A stretch of 64,000 bases of DNA from Sphingomonas sp. MA1305 (GTDB lineage Bacteria > Pseudomonadota > Alphaproteobacteria > Sphingomonadales > Sphingomonadaceae). The stretch is taken from the NCBI RefSeq assembly GCF_016107325.1, contig NZ_RCVT01000003.1:62001-126000 (forward strand). The letters run 5' to 3'. Shown piece by piece: positions 10,927-19,197 of the stretch (position 1 is the stretch's first letter; every line of letters starts with the position of its first letter). A program made the translations under genes and the position numbers. Below the pieces are notes generated by a model. It was not told where the DNA came from and did not search any database. It was given only the letters and a program-made list of their open reading frames with translations.

Positions 10927-10951
10927 GTCCGCTTTTGGGAGGAGAGCGGAC
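10927..10951. repeat. Palindromic repeat, copy 2
   Basis: GTCCGCT, an 11-base loop (tttgggaggag) and AGCGGAC: a perfect 7-bp inverted repeat of the same family as copy 1, with a further AGCGGCCCGTCCGCT just before it. Confidence 0.75.
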
Positions 10952-11008
10952 ATTTGAGGCCGCACACCGCCATTGCGGAACTCGTGGCGGCACCTCTAAC
11001 ATGAAATA

Positions 11009-11362
11009 ATGATAGACGCAGTCATACCGCTCGGCGTTCTGGCGCTGATGCTGATCTTTGTTTCACAGGTCCGCCGGTTGATCTCTCATGCTATCCTAAA
11101 CAGGACCATCCGCAAGGCGCTCGAGCTAGATCCTTCAAGCGCTCGCCTACTGATAGAAAAGCTGGATCCTCGGCCGCGATGGCCTGACGCTTTGGCGGGT
11201 TGGATCATGGTTGTTGCGGGACTAGCGCTAGGCATCGCAGCAAGTTTCTCTAGCGCTACCGAGCGCACAGAAGGACTTCAACTCGCCGTCATAAGCGCCA
11301 TCGTAGGAGCAGGCATTTTGCTCTACGCGTGGTGGGTAGAGCGCGCTACGCCTCGATTGTGA
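11009..11362 (+). CDS. Small membrane protein, function unknown
   Basis: 117 residues with three likely membrane helices: residues about 3-21, 64-80 and 90-109. The cytoplasmic-like segment between the first two is charged (RTIRKALELDPSSARLLIEKL). The layout loosely recalls small DUF6249-like membrane proteins that sit beside sigma factors, but no sigma factor is near. It is more AT-rich than the core genes of the window. No clear ribosome site. Confidence 0.5.
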   Translation: MIDAVIPLGVLALMLIFVSQVRRLISHAILNRTIRKALELDPSSARLLIEKLDPRPRWPDALAGWIMVVAGLALGIAASFSSATERTEGLQLAVISAIVGAGILLYAWWVERATPRL

Positions 11363-11404
11363 TTGCACCTCCATATAGCGAGGCCGGATGCCCGCCGTTG
11401 GGCG

Positions 11405-11710
11405 TTAGCGGACGCCCGGCTCTGCCCGTTGAAAAATCCACCCTTCCGCCAACACGTTCTCTGCGGGAAGCGCAGCCGTGCTGCCAACGAACCTTCCGTC
11501 GACCTCGCATTCGGGGAAGTCGGCCGCAATTTCTGCTGCGGCGGTGGCTAGGGCATCGAGCGCGTTATCGCTGAAGGGCTGATCACAGATTGCCGTGAAA
11601 GTGATCTGGCTGCCGTCGCGTCGGACCTTCACCATACGAACTTCGGGATGGATCGCACCGAGTAAGGCCCGCTGAGCAGACAGTCGCAATTCGGGATCGA
11701 CTACGTTCAT
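11405..11710 (-). CDS. Hypothetical protein, immunity-like small family
   Basis: 101-residue soluble, acidic protein. The opening DPELRLSAQRALLGAIHPEVRMV and the pattern of a basic strand, an acidic loop and FPECEVDG resemble a widespread family of small proteins in accessory regions that I recall only as hypothetical; some relatives lie beside toxins. No toxin gene is seen here. Two ORFs of this size in a row on the minus strand suggest a small cluster. Confidence 0.5.
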   Translation of the reverse strand: MNVVDPELRLSAQRALLGAIHPEVRMVKVRRDGSQITFTAICDQPFSDNALDALATAAAEIAADFPECEVDGRFVGSTAALPAENVLAEGWIFQRAEPGVR

Positions 11711-11752
11711 CGTGCGAGCATCGGCCCTGTCACGAATGTCGGCAAGTGGGCG

Positions 11753-11965
11753 TCAGCCAATAAAGCCGTCACGCCAGTGATCCTCGTCTACGGGATAGGG
11801 ATCGATGGTGAAGCCGTCGGGATGGGCAGAGAACCCCGGCACTTGCCGGAGTCTCTTCGCTGCCGCCTCCGCTCGGGACGGAGAGCTATACACCCCGATC
11901 AGCTTGGCGTCGTCGCCGTACTCATCGTCAGATCGGACGTGGTGCAAGACGTAAGCGGTTTCCAT
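11753..11965 (-). CDS. DUF7336-like small protein
   Basis: 70 residues, cytoplasmic. The pattern YVLHHVRSDDEYGDDAKLIG, then SRAEAAAKRL, PGFSAHPDGF and a closing VDEDHWRDGF matches a common family of about 70-residue proteins (DUF7336 as I remember it) of unknown function. A short gap separates it from the gene downstream at 11710. Confidence 0.6.
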   Translation of the reverse strand: METAYVLHHVRSDDEYGDDAKLIGVYSSPSRAEAAAKRLRQVPGFSAHPDGFTIDPYPVDEDHWRDGFIG

Positions 11966-12014
11966 GGCCGCAATCTATGTGCCGATCCGGATGATAGCTA
12001 GCAGGCGGAGGAGG

Positions 12015-12069
12015 AACGTCCGCTATTGGGCGTGAGCGGCTTGTCCGCTTTTAGGGAAAAGCGGACGTT
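12015..12069. repeat. Palindromic repeat, copy 3 (double)
   Basis: The outer arms AACGTCCGCT (12015-12024) and AGCGGACGTT (12060-12069) are a perfect 10-bp inverted repeat. Inside, GTCCGCTTTT (12043-12052) and AAAAGCGGAC (12057-12066) form another perfect 10-bp hairpin. The two pairings compete for the same right arm. This is the most complete copy of the family. Confidence 0.85.
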
Positions 12070-12103
12070 GCAGATAAGATCACCTGAGTGGTAGCGATCG
12101 TGC

Positions 12104-12436
12104 ATGAGTCCTGATCAGGTGGTAGCCCTCGATCTCCTTTTAGATGATCATTTTGCGCTATGGGACTTTGGCGACTGCCTTCCTGCGATGCGTCCCGACG
12201 CGGTCGATAGCCGCACTCCGCTGCTGATCGACATGGTCAAAAAAGGGTTCGTTGAGATCACATTTGGGAGGTGGCACGAGAACACAACCACGTCGGTGCC
12301 GAGCCAACGGGCCCAAACCGTCCTTCAAGACCCAGCATCATGGAAGAAGACAGGGCAAGATGCGGGATACTGCATCGAACTAACGCATGCAGGGCGAGAC
12401 GCACTGCGGAAAAAAGGTATTGGTCGTCCGCTTTAA
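12104..12436 (+). CDS. Hypothetical protein
   Basis: 110 residues, soluble, no recognised motif. The sequence has an acidic first half (LDLLLDDHFALWDFGDCLPA) and a basic tail. It begins soon after repeat copy 3, and its last codons (GIGRPL) run into copy 4, so its 3' end may have been reshaped by the repeat. More AT-rich than surrounding core genes. Confidence 0.45.
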   Translation: MSPDQVVALDLLLDDHFALWDFGDCLPAMRPDAVDSRTPLLIDMVKKGFVEITFGRWHENTTTSVPSQRAQTVLQDPASWKKTGQDAGYCIELTHAGRDALRKKGIGRPL

Positions 12437-12452
12437 TAGGCCGCTTTTGGGC
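12424..12452. repeat. Palindromic repeat, copy 4 (partial)
   Basis: GTCGTCCGCTTTAATAGG followed by CCGCTTTTGGGCGG: a degenerate copy of the GTCCGCTTTTGGG element that overlaps the end of the preceding gene. Confidence 0.6.
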
Positions 12453-12649
12453 GGAAGTGCGCGTCAGACGCCGCCCGCAGGCCATGCGAGCAGGACATCA
12501 TCCGCCGGAGAAAGCGGGATCACGCCGGTGATCACTGTTCGCGTTGCTGCCGCCGCTGGAGAACGGCTGCCGGTTGATCACCGGACGTCTGCCGTCGCCG
12601 TGTCGGTGTCGCTTCCGCCGCGGCCGGTTGATGGCGGTCGGAACGATGG

Positions 12650-13369
12650 TCAGCCTTGCGGCTCGCCGGCGACCTGTTGCCAGGCCTGGGCGGCGATCGC
12701 CTTGCGGCCGGCATATTGGGCCGGGTCGAAGGGGGCGAGGCAGGTGAGCGTGACGGTGAAGGTGCCGCGGCGGCGCAGGACGCGGAGCGCGTGCGCCTGG
12801 CCTGGCTCGTCGCCGACCCAGGCGAGGTCGGGGGCGTCATAGCCGACGCGGATCGGCTGGACGCGGATGCCGGGCGGCGGCGGGTCGAGTGCGGCGAGCA
12901 GCGAGGCCTTGAACGGCAGGACTTTGCTGCCGTCGCCGGTCGTCCCTTCCGGGAAGATCGTCACCGGCCAGCCGTGGGTCAGCGCGGCGCGCAGTTGCGC
13001 GATCTGCGCCGTGACGCCCAGTCGATCCTCGCGCGACACGAAGATCGTGTGGTTGAGCGTGCACAGCCAGCCGATCAACGGCACGCGCGCCAGCTCGCCC
13101 TTGGCGACGAAGGCGCTGCCGGTGGCGCCGGCGATGCCGAGGATGTCGATCCAGCTGAGGTGGTTGGCGAGCAGCACGGCGTCGCGGCTCAAGGGTTGGC
13201 CGACGAGGCGGACACGGGCACCGACGATGCGGGCGACGCGGCCGAGGAACCGGCGCGGCCAGGGCGAGGGCCGGCGCACCAGCCGCCACAGACCGTGCAG
13301 CACCAGCGCCAGCACCAGCGCCGCGACCAGAGCGGCGAGGCGCATGGCGAGACGCAGCGTGGCGGCCAT
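12650..13369 (-). CDS. plsC: 1-acyl-sn-glycerol-3-phosphate acyltransferase (PlsC family)
   Basis: Transfers an acyl chain to lysophosphatidic acid in phospholipid synthesis, at the inner membrane. 239 residues with an N-terminal membrane helix, the catalytic motif NHLSWID (NHx4D) and the glycerol-phosphate-binding FPEGTT. An alternative GTG start at 13450, six bases after the fur stop, would add 27 Pro- and Gly-rich residues; the ATG at 13369 right before the membrane helix is more natural. Downstream of fur, probably one transcript. Confidence 0.92.
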   Translation of the reverse strand: MAATLRLAMRLAALVAALVLALVLHGLWRLVRRPSPWPRRFLGRVARIVGARVRLVGQPLSRDAVLLANHLSWIDILGIAGATGSAFVAKGELARVPLIGWLCTLNHTIFVSREDRLGVTAQIAQLRAALTHGWPVTIFPEGTTGDGSKVLPFKASLLAALDPPPPGIRVQPIRVGYDAPDLAWVGDEPGQAHALRVLRRRGTFTVTLTCLAPFDPAQYAGRKAIAAQAWQQVAGEPQG

Positions 13370-13455
13370 GTGGTCAGGCCCTGGCGGGACGGACGGGGCG
13401 GAACGGACGGGGCGGGGCGCACCGCCGTCAGGTCTGGCCGCCCCGGTCACCCGCG

Positions 13456-13878
13456 TCAGTTCTTGCGATCGAGACTGACGCCGTACAATTCCATGCGGTG
13501 GTCGACGAGGCGGAAGCCGAGCCGTTCGGCGATCGCCTTCTGCAATTGCTCGACCTCCGGATCGACGAACTCGATGACCCGGCCAGTCTCGACGTCGATC
13601 AGATGGTCGTGGTGCGCTTCCGGCGACGGTTCGTAGCGGGCGCGGCCGTCGCCGAAATCGTGGCGATCAAGGATGCCCGCCTCTTCGAACAGGCGGACGG
13701 TGCGGTAGACGGTGGCGATCGAGATGCCGGGATCGATCGCGGAAGCGCGCTCATAGACCTTCTCGACGTCGGGATGGTCCTCCGCCTCCGAGAGGACGCG
13801 CGCGATGACGCGGCGCTGTTCGGTGATGCGCAGGCCCTTCTGGGCGCAGAGGGCTTCGAGATCGATCTTGCGAGGCAT
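13456..13878 (-). CDS. fur: Fur-family metalloregulator
   Basis: 140-residue winged-helix repressor that senses iron (or manganese, as Mur, in some alphaproteobacteria). The N-terminal helix-turn-helix (SIATVYRTVRLFEEAG) and the metal-site stretch HHDHLI are intact. Where gammaproteobacterial Fur has a CxxC zinc site directly after HHDHLI, this protein has DVETG, and no cysteine pair occurs; this is common in alphaproteobacterial Fur/Mur. Followed closely by plsC. Confidence 0.93.
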   Translation of the reverse strand: MPRKIDLEALCAQKGLRITEQRRVIARVLSEAEDHPDVEKVYERASAIDPGISIATVYRTVRLFEEAGILDRHDFGDGRARYEPSPEAHHDHLIDVETGRVIEFVDPEVEQLQKAIAERLGFRLVDHRMELYGVSLDRKN

Positions 13879-13960
13879 GCGCCCTATGTAATGCGAAGCG
13901 CTTGTTGCGAAAAGCGCTACCGACTCGCAAAAAGACCGGACGCCTGCCTCTCTGCAGGGA

Positions 13961-13995
13961 GGGCGGGAGGGGCACTATCCCATCCCCTCCCGCCC
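13961..13995 (-). terminator. Strong hairpin after the M16 peptidase gene
   Basis: GGGCGGGAGGGG and CCCCTCCCGCCC form a perfect 12-bp stem around an 11-base loop directly after the peptidase stop codon. No T-run follows, so it may slow or end transcription only with help, or be a repeat arm. Confidence 0.5.
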
Positions 13996-13998
13996 GTG

Positions 13999-16875
13999 TC
14001 ATTTCGCCGGCTTCTTTCGTGGCAGCACCGCCATCGTCCAGTCCTTGTCCGGCACCAGATATTTCGCTGCGGTCTGTTGTAGCGAGATCGGGGTGACGGC
14101 GCCGAAGTCGCGGCCGATGCGGCGCGTCGCCTCGAAGCGGGTCGGGTCGGTGGTGCCGCCCGACAGTTCGCGCAGCCAGAACAGGCTGCTGGTCGCGGCC
14201 CGCTGGTAGAGCTGCTGCAGCGGTCCCTTGACGCGGGCGAGCTCGTCGTCGCTGACCGGATGGGCGGCGAGATCGGCGGCGATCTCGCGGGCGAGGCGGA
14301 AGAACAGCGGCACGTTGCTGGGCGCGACCTGGCTCATCGCCATCAACCGGCCGCCGCCCGGCAGCCCCTTCGGCCAGGTGCTGGCGACGCCGGGGCTGTA
14401 GCTGGCACCGGCGGCCTGGCGCATCTTCTCGAACAGCCGGTCGCTGAACACCTGCGCCAGCACCTCCAGCTGGCGCGCGGTGGCGCTGTCCGCCATGCCC
14501 GCGCCGGTCGGCCAGGCGATCACCGCCGCCGCCTGCGTGTCGGGGCCGTCGTGCAGCCGGGTGACGGGCGTCGCGACATGGGCGGGGAAGCGGACCGGCG
14601 GCGCCGCCGCGTTGGCGGCGGCGCGCGGCGGCAGCGCGCCGAAGCTCTTTGCCACCGCCGCGATCGCGGCATCGGCGTCGACCTGGCCGAAGACGTCGAC
14701 CTCGATCGGGCCGCTGGCCAGCAGCGGCGCCCAGAAGGCCTTGAACGCGGCCGGGGTGAGCGCGTTGATCGCCTTCGCATCCGGGGTGCGCCAGCGCGGA
14801 TCATTGTCGTGCAACAAGCCTTCGAGGTCGCGCGACAGCACGCCGTCCGCCGACGACTGATAGCCGGGAATGGCGGTCAGCGCCGCCTGTTTGGCGCGCA
14901 GCACCGGGGCGGCATCCCAGCGCGGCGCGGCAAGCTTGCTGGCGATCAGCCTCAGTTCGTCGGCATAATCGTTCGGGCTGGACAGCGCGGCGATCGAGAA
15001 GGCGTCGTCGTCGAGGCCGAAGTCGAGGCCGAGCTGCCGGCCGGCGGTGAGCTGGTCGAGATCGTCCTGGCCGAGGGTGCCGATGCCGCTCTCCATCAGC
15101 GCCAGATCGCCCGACCAGCCGAGCGACGGCCGATCGGCGGGCAGCGCATTGTAGCCGCGGCCGAAGCGGACGCGGACGAAGACGCGGCCGGTGTCGTCGG
15201 GGTTGGGGAACAGCAGCATCGTCACGCCATTGGCGAAACGGACCTGTTCGAGCGGCAGGCCGGCGACCTGTTCGCGACTGGCGACGGTGCCGGGCGCACC
15301 GAGCGCGGGCAGCTTCGAAAAGTCGACCGATCCCTGCGTGGCGCGCTTGACGGTCAGCTTCGACACGTCGGCCTTGAGCGCGGCGGCGAGCTTTTCGGCG
15401 GTGCCCTTCTCGGCGGTGCGGGTGTTGACCAGCGCGCGTGTCGCCTCGCCCTCGAAGATCTTCTTGGTCGAGGCGAGCACGGCGGCGGGGTTGAACATCC
15501 CCTTCGCCTTGGCGTCGGTCAGGATGTCATATTGGTTCTGCGGCGCGGTCACCGTTTCGCGGATATCGAGCGCACCTGCCATGTCGTCGGCCTGTTTGGC
15601 GCTCGCCTCGACCCGCGCGGTCTCGACGCCGTTGCGGATCGCGACCTCGTAATCGGCATATTCGCGGTCGATCTCGGCCTGGGTCGGCGGTGTCTTCTGC
15701 GCGTCGGCGATCTCGGCGCGGACGTCCTTCAGCGCCTGTTCCCACTGGTCGCCGACCGGCAGGATCAGCACCGTCGTCATGTTCGCGGAGCGCGAGCGGT
15801 CGTCGAGGTCGACGCCGGCCTGGACGAAGCTGGCGCCGGCGCGGGCGCGGCGTTCGAGACGGCGGCTCAGCACCTTGGCGGCGATCGTGTCGACCATCCG
15901 CTTCTGGTTGAAGATCTTGGTGTCGTTGTTGAAATGCCAGGGACGCAGCACGCCCATCATGACCAGCGGCGGCAGGCCGGGCTCGACCAGAGTCGCACTG
16001 GTCGGCTTGCTGGGATCGGGCTTGCCAAAGTCGGGGTCGGCGGGGTCGGGGCCATGGCCCTGCCAGCCGGCAAAATGCTTGACGACGAGCTGGCCAAGCG
16101 TCGCCGCATCGACGTCGCCGGAGATGATCACCACCGCCCGCTCGGGTCGGTACCAGCGGTCGTGGAAGGCCTTGATCGACGCGCCAGTCGCCGCCTCCAG
16201 CGTCTTCAGCGTGCCGATCGGCGACCGGTCGGCGAGCGGCTGGCCGGCGAAGAACAGGGCGTTGGCGGCATCGCCCAGTCGCACCTGCGGCCCCGGCTGC
16301 TCGCGCCGCTCGGCAAGCACGATCGGCCGTTCGGCGGCGACCGCGGCATCGGTCAGCGTCGGATTGGCCATCATCCCCGACAGGATCTTGAGGCTCTCGT
16401 CGAGCGTCTGCGGCGTCGCCGAGGGCAGGTCGAGCTTGTAGAGCGTCTGCGTCGGCGTGGTCGACGCGTTGGAATCGGAGCCGAAGGTCGCGCCGAACCG
16501 CTGCCACACCCGCTTCGCCTCGCCATCGGGCACATATTGCGAGCCGCGGAACGACAGATGTTCGATGAAGTGCGCGTAGCCGCGTTCCGAATCCTGTTCG
16601 TAGAGCGAGCCGGCGTCGATGCGGACGCGGATCGACACCTGCCCAGGCGGTACGCCGTTCTTGCGCACCGCATAGCGCAAACCGTTGGGCAGGGTGCCGA
16701 AGCTCCACGCCGGATCGGGCGGCAGGTCGCTGCCCTTGTACAGCCAGGCGCTGGTGTCGACCTTGACCGCAGGCGCGGTGGCGGACGGGGCGGACTGGCC
16801 GGCCAGCGGATTGGCGAGCCCCAGCAGCGGGGCGATAAGCAGAACAGGCGCGAGCGCGCGGGAGAAGAACGCCAT
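13999..16875 (-). CDS. M16-family zinc metallopeptidase, exported
   Basis: 958-residue peptidase of the pitrilysin/insulinase family with two M16 halves. A signal peptide (residues 1-27, ending NPLAGQ) sends it to the periplasm. The inverted zinc motif HFIEH is in the first half with its downstream glutamate region (LAERRE); the second half (from about residue 480) lacks the motif, as usual. Start chosen at MAFFSRALA because the signal peptide begins there; the frame is open upstream but has no family similarity. The substrate is unknown; relatives degrade small peptides. Confidence 0.9.
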   Translation of the reverse strand: MAFFSRALAPVLLIAPLLGLANPLAGQSAPSATAPAVKVDTSAWLYKGSDLPPDPAWSFGTLPNGLRYAVRKNGVPPGQVSIRVRIDAGSLYEQDSERGYAHFIEHLSFRGSQYVPDGEAKRVWQRFGATFGSDSNASTTPTQTLYKLDLPSATPQTLDESLKILSGMMANPTLTDAAVAAERPIVLAERREQPGPQVRLGDAANALFFAGQPLADRSPIGTLKTLEAATGASIKAFHDRWYRPERAVVIISGDVDAATLGQLVVKHFAGWQGHGPDPADPDFGKPDPSKPTSATLVEPGLPPLVMMGVLRPWHFNNDTKIFNQKRMVDTIAAKVLSRRLERRARAGASFVQAGVDLDDRSRSANMTTVLILPVGDQWEQALKDVRAEIADAQKTPPTQAEIDREYADYEVAIRNGVETARVEASAKQADDMAGALDIRETVTAPQNQYDILTDAKAKGMFNPAAVLASTKKIFEGEATRALVNTRTAEKGTAEKLAAALKADVSKLTVKRATQGSVDFSKLPALGAPGTVASREQVAGLPLEQVRFANGVTMLLFPNPDDTGRVFVRVRFGRGYNALPADRPSLGWSGDLALMESGIGTLGQDDLDQLTAGRQLGLDFGLDDDAFSIAALSSPNDYADELRLIASKLAAPRWDAAPVLRAKQAALTAIPGYQSSADGVLSRDLEGLLHDNDPRWRTPDAKAINALTPAAFKAFWAPLLASGPIEVDVFGQVDADAAIAAVAKSFGALPPRAAANAAAPPVRFPAHVATPVTRLHDGPDTQAAAVIAWPTGAGMADSATARQLEVLAQVFSDRLFEKMRQAAGASYSPGVASTWPKGLPGGGRLMAMSQVAPSNVPLFFRLAREIAADLAAHPVSDDELARVKGPLQQLYQRAATSSLFWLRELSGGTTDPTRFEATRRIGRDFGAVTPISLQQTAAKYLVPDKDWTMAVLPRKKPAK

Positions 16876-17037
16876 AGGCGACGGCTTGTAGCGCCCCGCG
16901 ACCGATCCCGCCAGCGATGCGCAAAGCGACCGCGTCATGGCCATGATTTCGCCCCGCTCGAAGCGTAGCGACGCGGCCCGGGATGATCCGGTCGGGCACG
17001 TATCCGGCCGTGAAGAACAGGCCGTGATGACAGGGCG

Positions 17038-17754
17038 ATGCGAGAGACGATGACGATCGGTGTGACGTATGGCGCAGGCGCGGGGCGGCGGCGCCTCGGC
17101 GAGGGCGGCCATGGTTGCGGAAATGGCACGCCGCCCGCCGACCCACGCACGATCGTGGCGGAAAAGCGGCGGCCGGTGTCGCGGCCGGGCGGACGATTGC
17201 GGGATTCGCTCGATCGGCTGATCGCTGCCTCGTCGCTGGTGCCCGACGCGCCGGTGCTCGACGTGCGCGACTTTGCCTGGACCGCGACGCTGCGCCAGGA
17301 TTGGCGGGCGATCCGCGACGAGGCGCTGGCACGGACCGACCGGTCGGGCGACGTTCTGCTTTGGCGGCGGGGCGATCCGGTGATCGAGCAGCTCGCTGGC
17401 GCGCCGCGGACCACGGCCGCGCTGGCGGCGGTTCCCAGGCTATACGACGCCGCCTTCGCCGTCCTGCCGCCCGGCGCCCACGTCGCGGCGAAGCGCGGGG
17501 CGAGCAAGGCGCTGGTCACCTGCGACCTGGCGCTGTCGGTGCCGCGCGACGGCGACGCGCGCATGCGGCTCGGCGATCGCACCCTGCGCTGGGCGGAGGG
17601 CGAGACCCTGGTGTTCGACGACACCCGCGATCACGAACTTTGGAATGGCGGCGGTAGCGCGCGGATCGTCCTCCGCCTGCGCTTCGCCAGGCCGCTGCGC
17701 CAGCCCGGACGTTGGGTGGCGGGGCTCGTGCTGCGGTATTTGGGCGGAGCGTGA
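17038..17754 (+). CDS. Aspartyl/asparaginyl beta-hydroxylase-like protein, ligands missing
   Basis: 238 residues with the fold pattern of the AspH family: PPGAHV at 144, FDDTRDHELWN at 193-203 and RIVLRLRFARP to the end of the core. Aligned to human AspH, the second iron histidine (H199) and the 2-oxoglutarate arginine (R209) are kept, but the first iron histidine is lysine (K152), and the cosubstrate residues Arg and His of RMH are T161 and D163. It may therefore be inactive as an oxygenase or do something else. The start is uncertain; the first 45 residues are low complexity and a later start is possible. Divergent from the peptidase. Confidence 0.75.
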   Translation: MRETMTIGVTYGAGAGRRRLGEGGHGCGNGTPPADPRTIVAEKRRPVSRPGGRLRDSLDRLIAASSLVPDAPVLDVRDFAWTATLRQDWRAIRDEALARTDRSGDVLLWRRGDPVIEQLAGAPRTTAALAAVPRLYDAAFAVLPPGAHVAAKRGASKALVTCDLALSVPRDGDARMRLGDRTLRWAEGETLVFDDTRDHELWNGGGSARIVLRLRFARPLRQPGRWVAGLVLRYLGGA

Positions 17755-17853
17755 CGTCCTTCCCGCGAGCGGGGAGATTTGTGTGGATCGTCGAAACAAA
17801 GCCTTTCCGTCGTGCCGCTTGATCGCGACCCGCGCCCGCGCCACATGGCGGCC

Positions 17854-18426
17854 ATGCTGATCGAGACCGAAGTCACGCCGAACCCGGCGACGCTCAAGTT
17901 CCTGCCCGGCCGCATCGTCATGGATGCCGGTACGCGCGATTTCGCCACCCCCGAAGAGGCGGAGGCGAGCCCGCTGGCCGAGGCGCTGTTCGCGCTGGGC
18001 GACGTGACGGGCGTGTTCCTGGGCCGCGACTTCGTGTCGGTGACGGCGGCGCCGGGCGTCGACTGGTCGGGGTTGAAGCCGGATGTGCTCGCCATCTTGC
18101 TCGATCATTTCTCCGCCAACATGCCGCTGTTCCGCGAGGCGCGCGCCGGCTTCAGCGTGCCGCCTGCGGAGGAGGAGGTCGCCGATGATCCCGCCGATGC
18201 CGACATCGTCGCGCAGATCCGCGAGCTGATCGACACGCGCGTCCGCCCGGCGGTGGCGAACGACGGTGGCGACATCGTCTATCGCGGCTTCGACAAGGGC
18301 AAGGTGTTCCTGCGCATGCACGGCGCCTGTGCCGGTTGCCCGTCGTCGACCGCGACGCTGAAGAACGGCATCGAGCAATTGCTCAAATATTACGTTCCCG
18401 AGGTCACCGAGGTGAGGGCGGTCTGA
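17854..18426 (+). CDS. nfu: NifU-family Fe-S scaffold/carrier Nfu
   Basis: 190-residue protein that carries a [4Fe-4S] cluster and passes it to client enzymes. The N-terminal Nfu_N domain starts LIETEVTPNPATLKFLPG; the C-terminal NifU domain holds the cluster motif GACAGCPSS. The start at MLIETE matches the family; an ATG three codons upstream is also in frame. It overlaps the next gene by one base (TGATG). Confidence 0.93.
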   Translation: MLIETEVTPNPATLKFLPGRIVMDAGTRDFATPEEAEASPLAEALFALGDVTGVFLGRDFVSVTAAPGVDWSGLKPDVLAILLDHFSANMPLFREARAGFSVPPAEEEVADDPADADIVAQIRELIDTRVRPAVANDGGDIVYRGFDKGKVFLRMHGACAGCPSSTATLKNGIEQLLKYYVPEVTEVRAV

Positions 18427-19019
18427 TGCGCGAACCCCTGAACGACGCCGCCCTCGACACGCTGTTCCGCGATGCGCGCACCTACAACGGCTATCTCGAC
18501 CGGCCGGTCGGCGAGGAGCAGCTGCACGCAATCTGGGACCTGATGAAATGGGGTCCGACCTCTGCCAACCAATTGCCCGCGCGTCTGATCTGGTGCGTCA
18601 GCGACGAGGCGCGGGAAAAGCTGGCCGGCTGTGTGTCCGAGGGCAATCGCGACAAGGTGCGGAAGGCGCCGGTGACTGCGATCATCGGGATGGATGTCGA
18701 GTTTCACGAACATCTGCCCGAACTGTTTCCGCATGCCGATGCCCGGTCCTGGTTCGCGGGCAACACCGCCCTGCGCGAGGCCTCGGCGTTCCGCAATTCG
18801 TCGTTGCAGGGCGCCTATTTCATCATCGCGGCGCGGGCGCTGGGCCTGGATACCGGGCCGATGTCGGGCTTCGATGCCGAGGCGGTGGATACGGCGTTCT
18901 TCGCCGACCAGCCGGGCGTGAAGACCAACTTCATCTCCACACTGGGCTATGGCGACCCGTCGACCATCTATCCGCGCTCGCCGCGGCCACCGTTCGACAG
19001 GTTCAACCGGATCGTCTGA
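18426..19019 (+). CDS. Nitroreductase-family malonic semialdehyde reductase
   Basis: 197-residue flavin enzyme of the HadB/RutE subgroup of nitroreductases. Characteristic stretches are YLDRPVGEEQL, MKWGPTSANQLPAR, and FRNSSLQGAYFIIAARALG. Relatives reduce malonic semialdehyde to 3-hydroxypropionate, a step in uracil breakdown, but no rut genes are here, so a general aldehyde or quinone reductase role is equally likely. Translationally coupled to nfu. Confidence 0.85.
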   Translation: MREPLNDAALDTLFRDARTYNGYLDRPVGEEQLHAIWDLMKWGPTSANQLPARLIWCVSDEAREKLAGCVSEGNRDKVRKAPVTAIIGMDVEFHEHLPELFPHADARSWFAGNTALREASAFRNSSLQGAYFIIAARALGLDTGPMSGFDAEAVDTAFFADQPGVKTNFISTLGYGDPSTIYPRSPRPPFDRFNRIV

Positions 19020-19197
19020 TTCTCCACGGTCGTCTCGGGGCGCCGTTAGGACTCGTCACCGGCCACGGGACGGCAGGCGGGTGGCGCGCCGATGCGGGCC
19101 TGTAGGGCAGCGTCCTGAACCGGTCTCATCGCGCACGCCTCGCCGGCGCGTGTCGGCTGTTGCTCTTGCCGCGCTGCTACGACAAAGCATTGTCTTC

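Noticed and set aside
11405..11965. Toxin-immunity pair
   Set aside because: The two small proteins look like an immunity-type family and DUF7336, but neither has toxin motifs and no partner toxin is present.
13879..13935. Fur autoregulatory box in the AGCGCT-rich leader of fur
   Set aside because: The sequence has AGCGCT palindromes and repeated TTGCGAAAAGCG-like words but does not match Fur, Mur or Irr consensus sites well.
16876..17112. N-terminal extension of the M16 peptidase to 17112
   Set aside because: It has no similarity to the family and would bury the signal peptide that begins at 16875.
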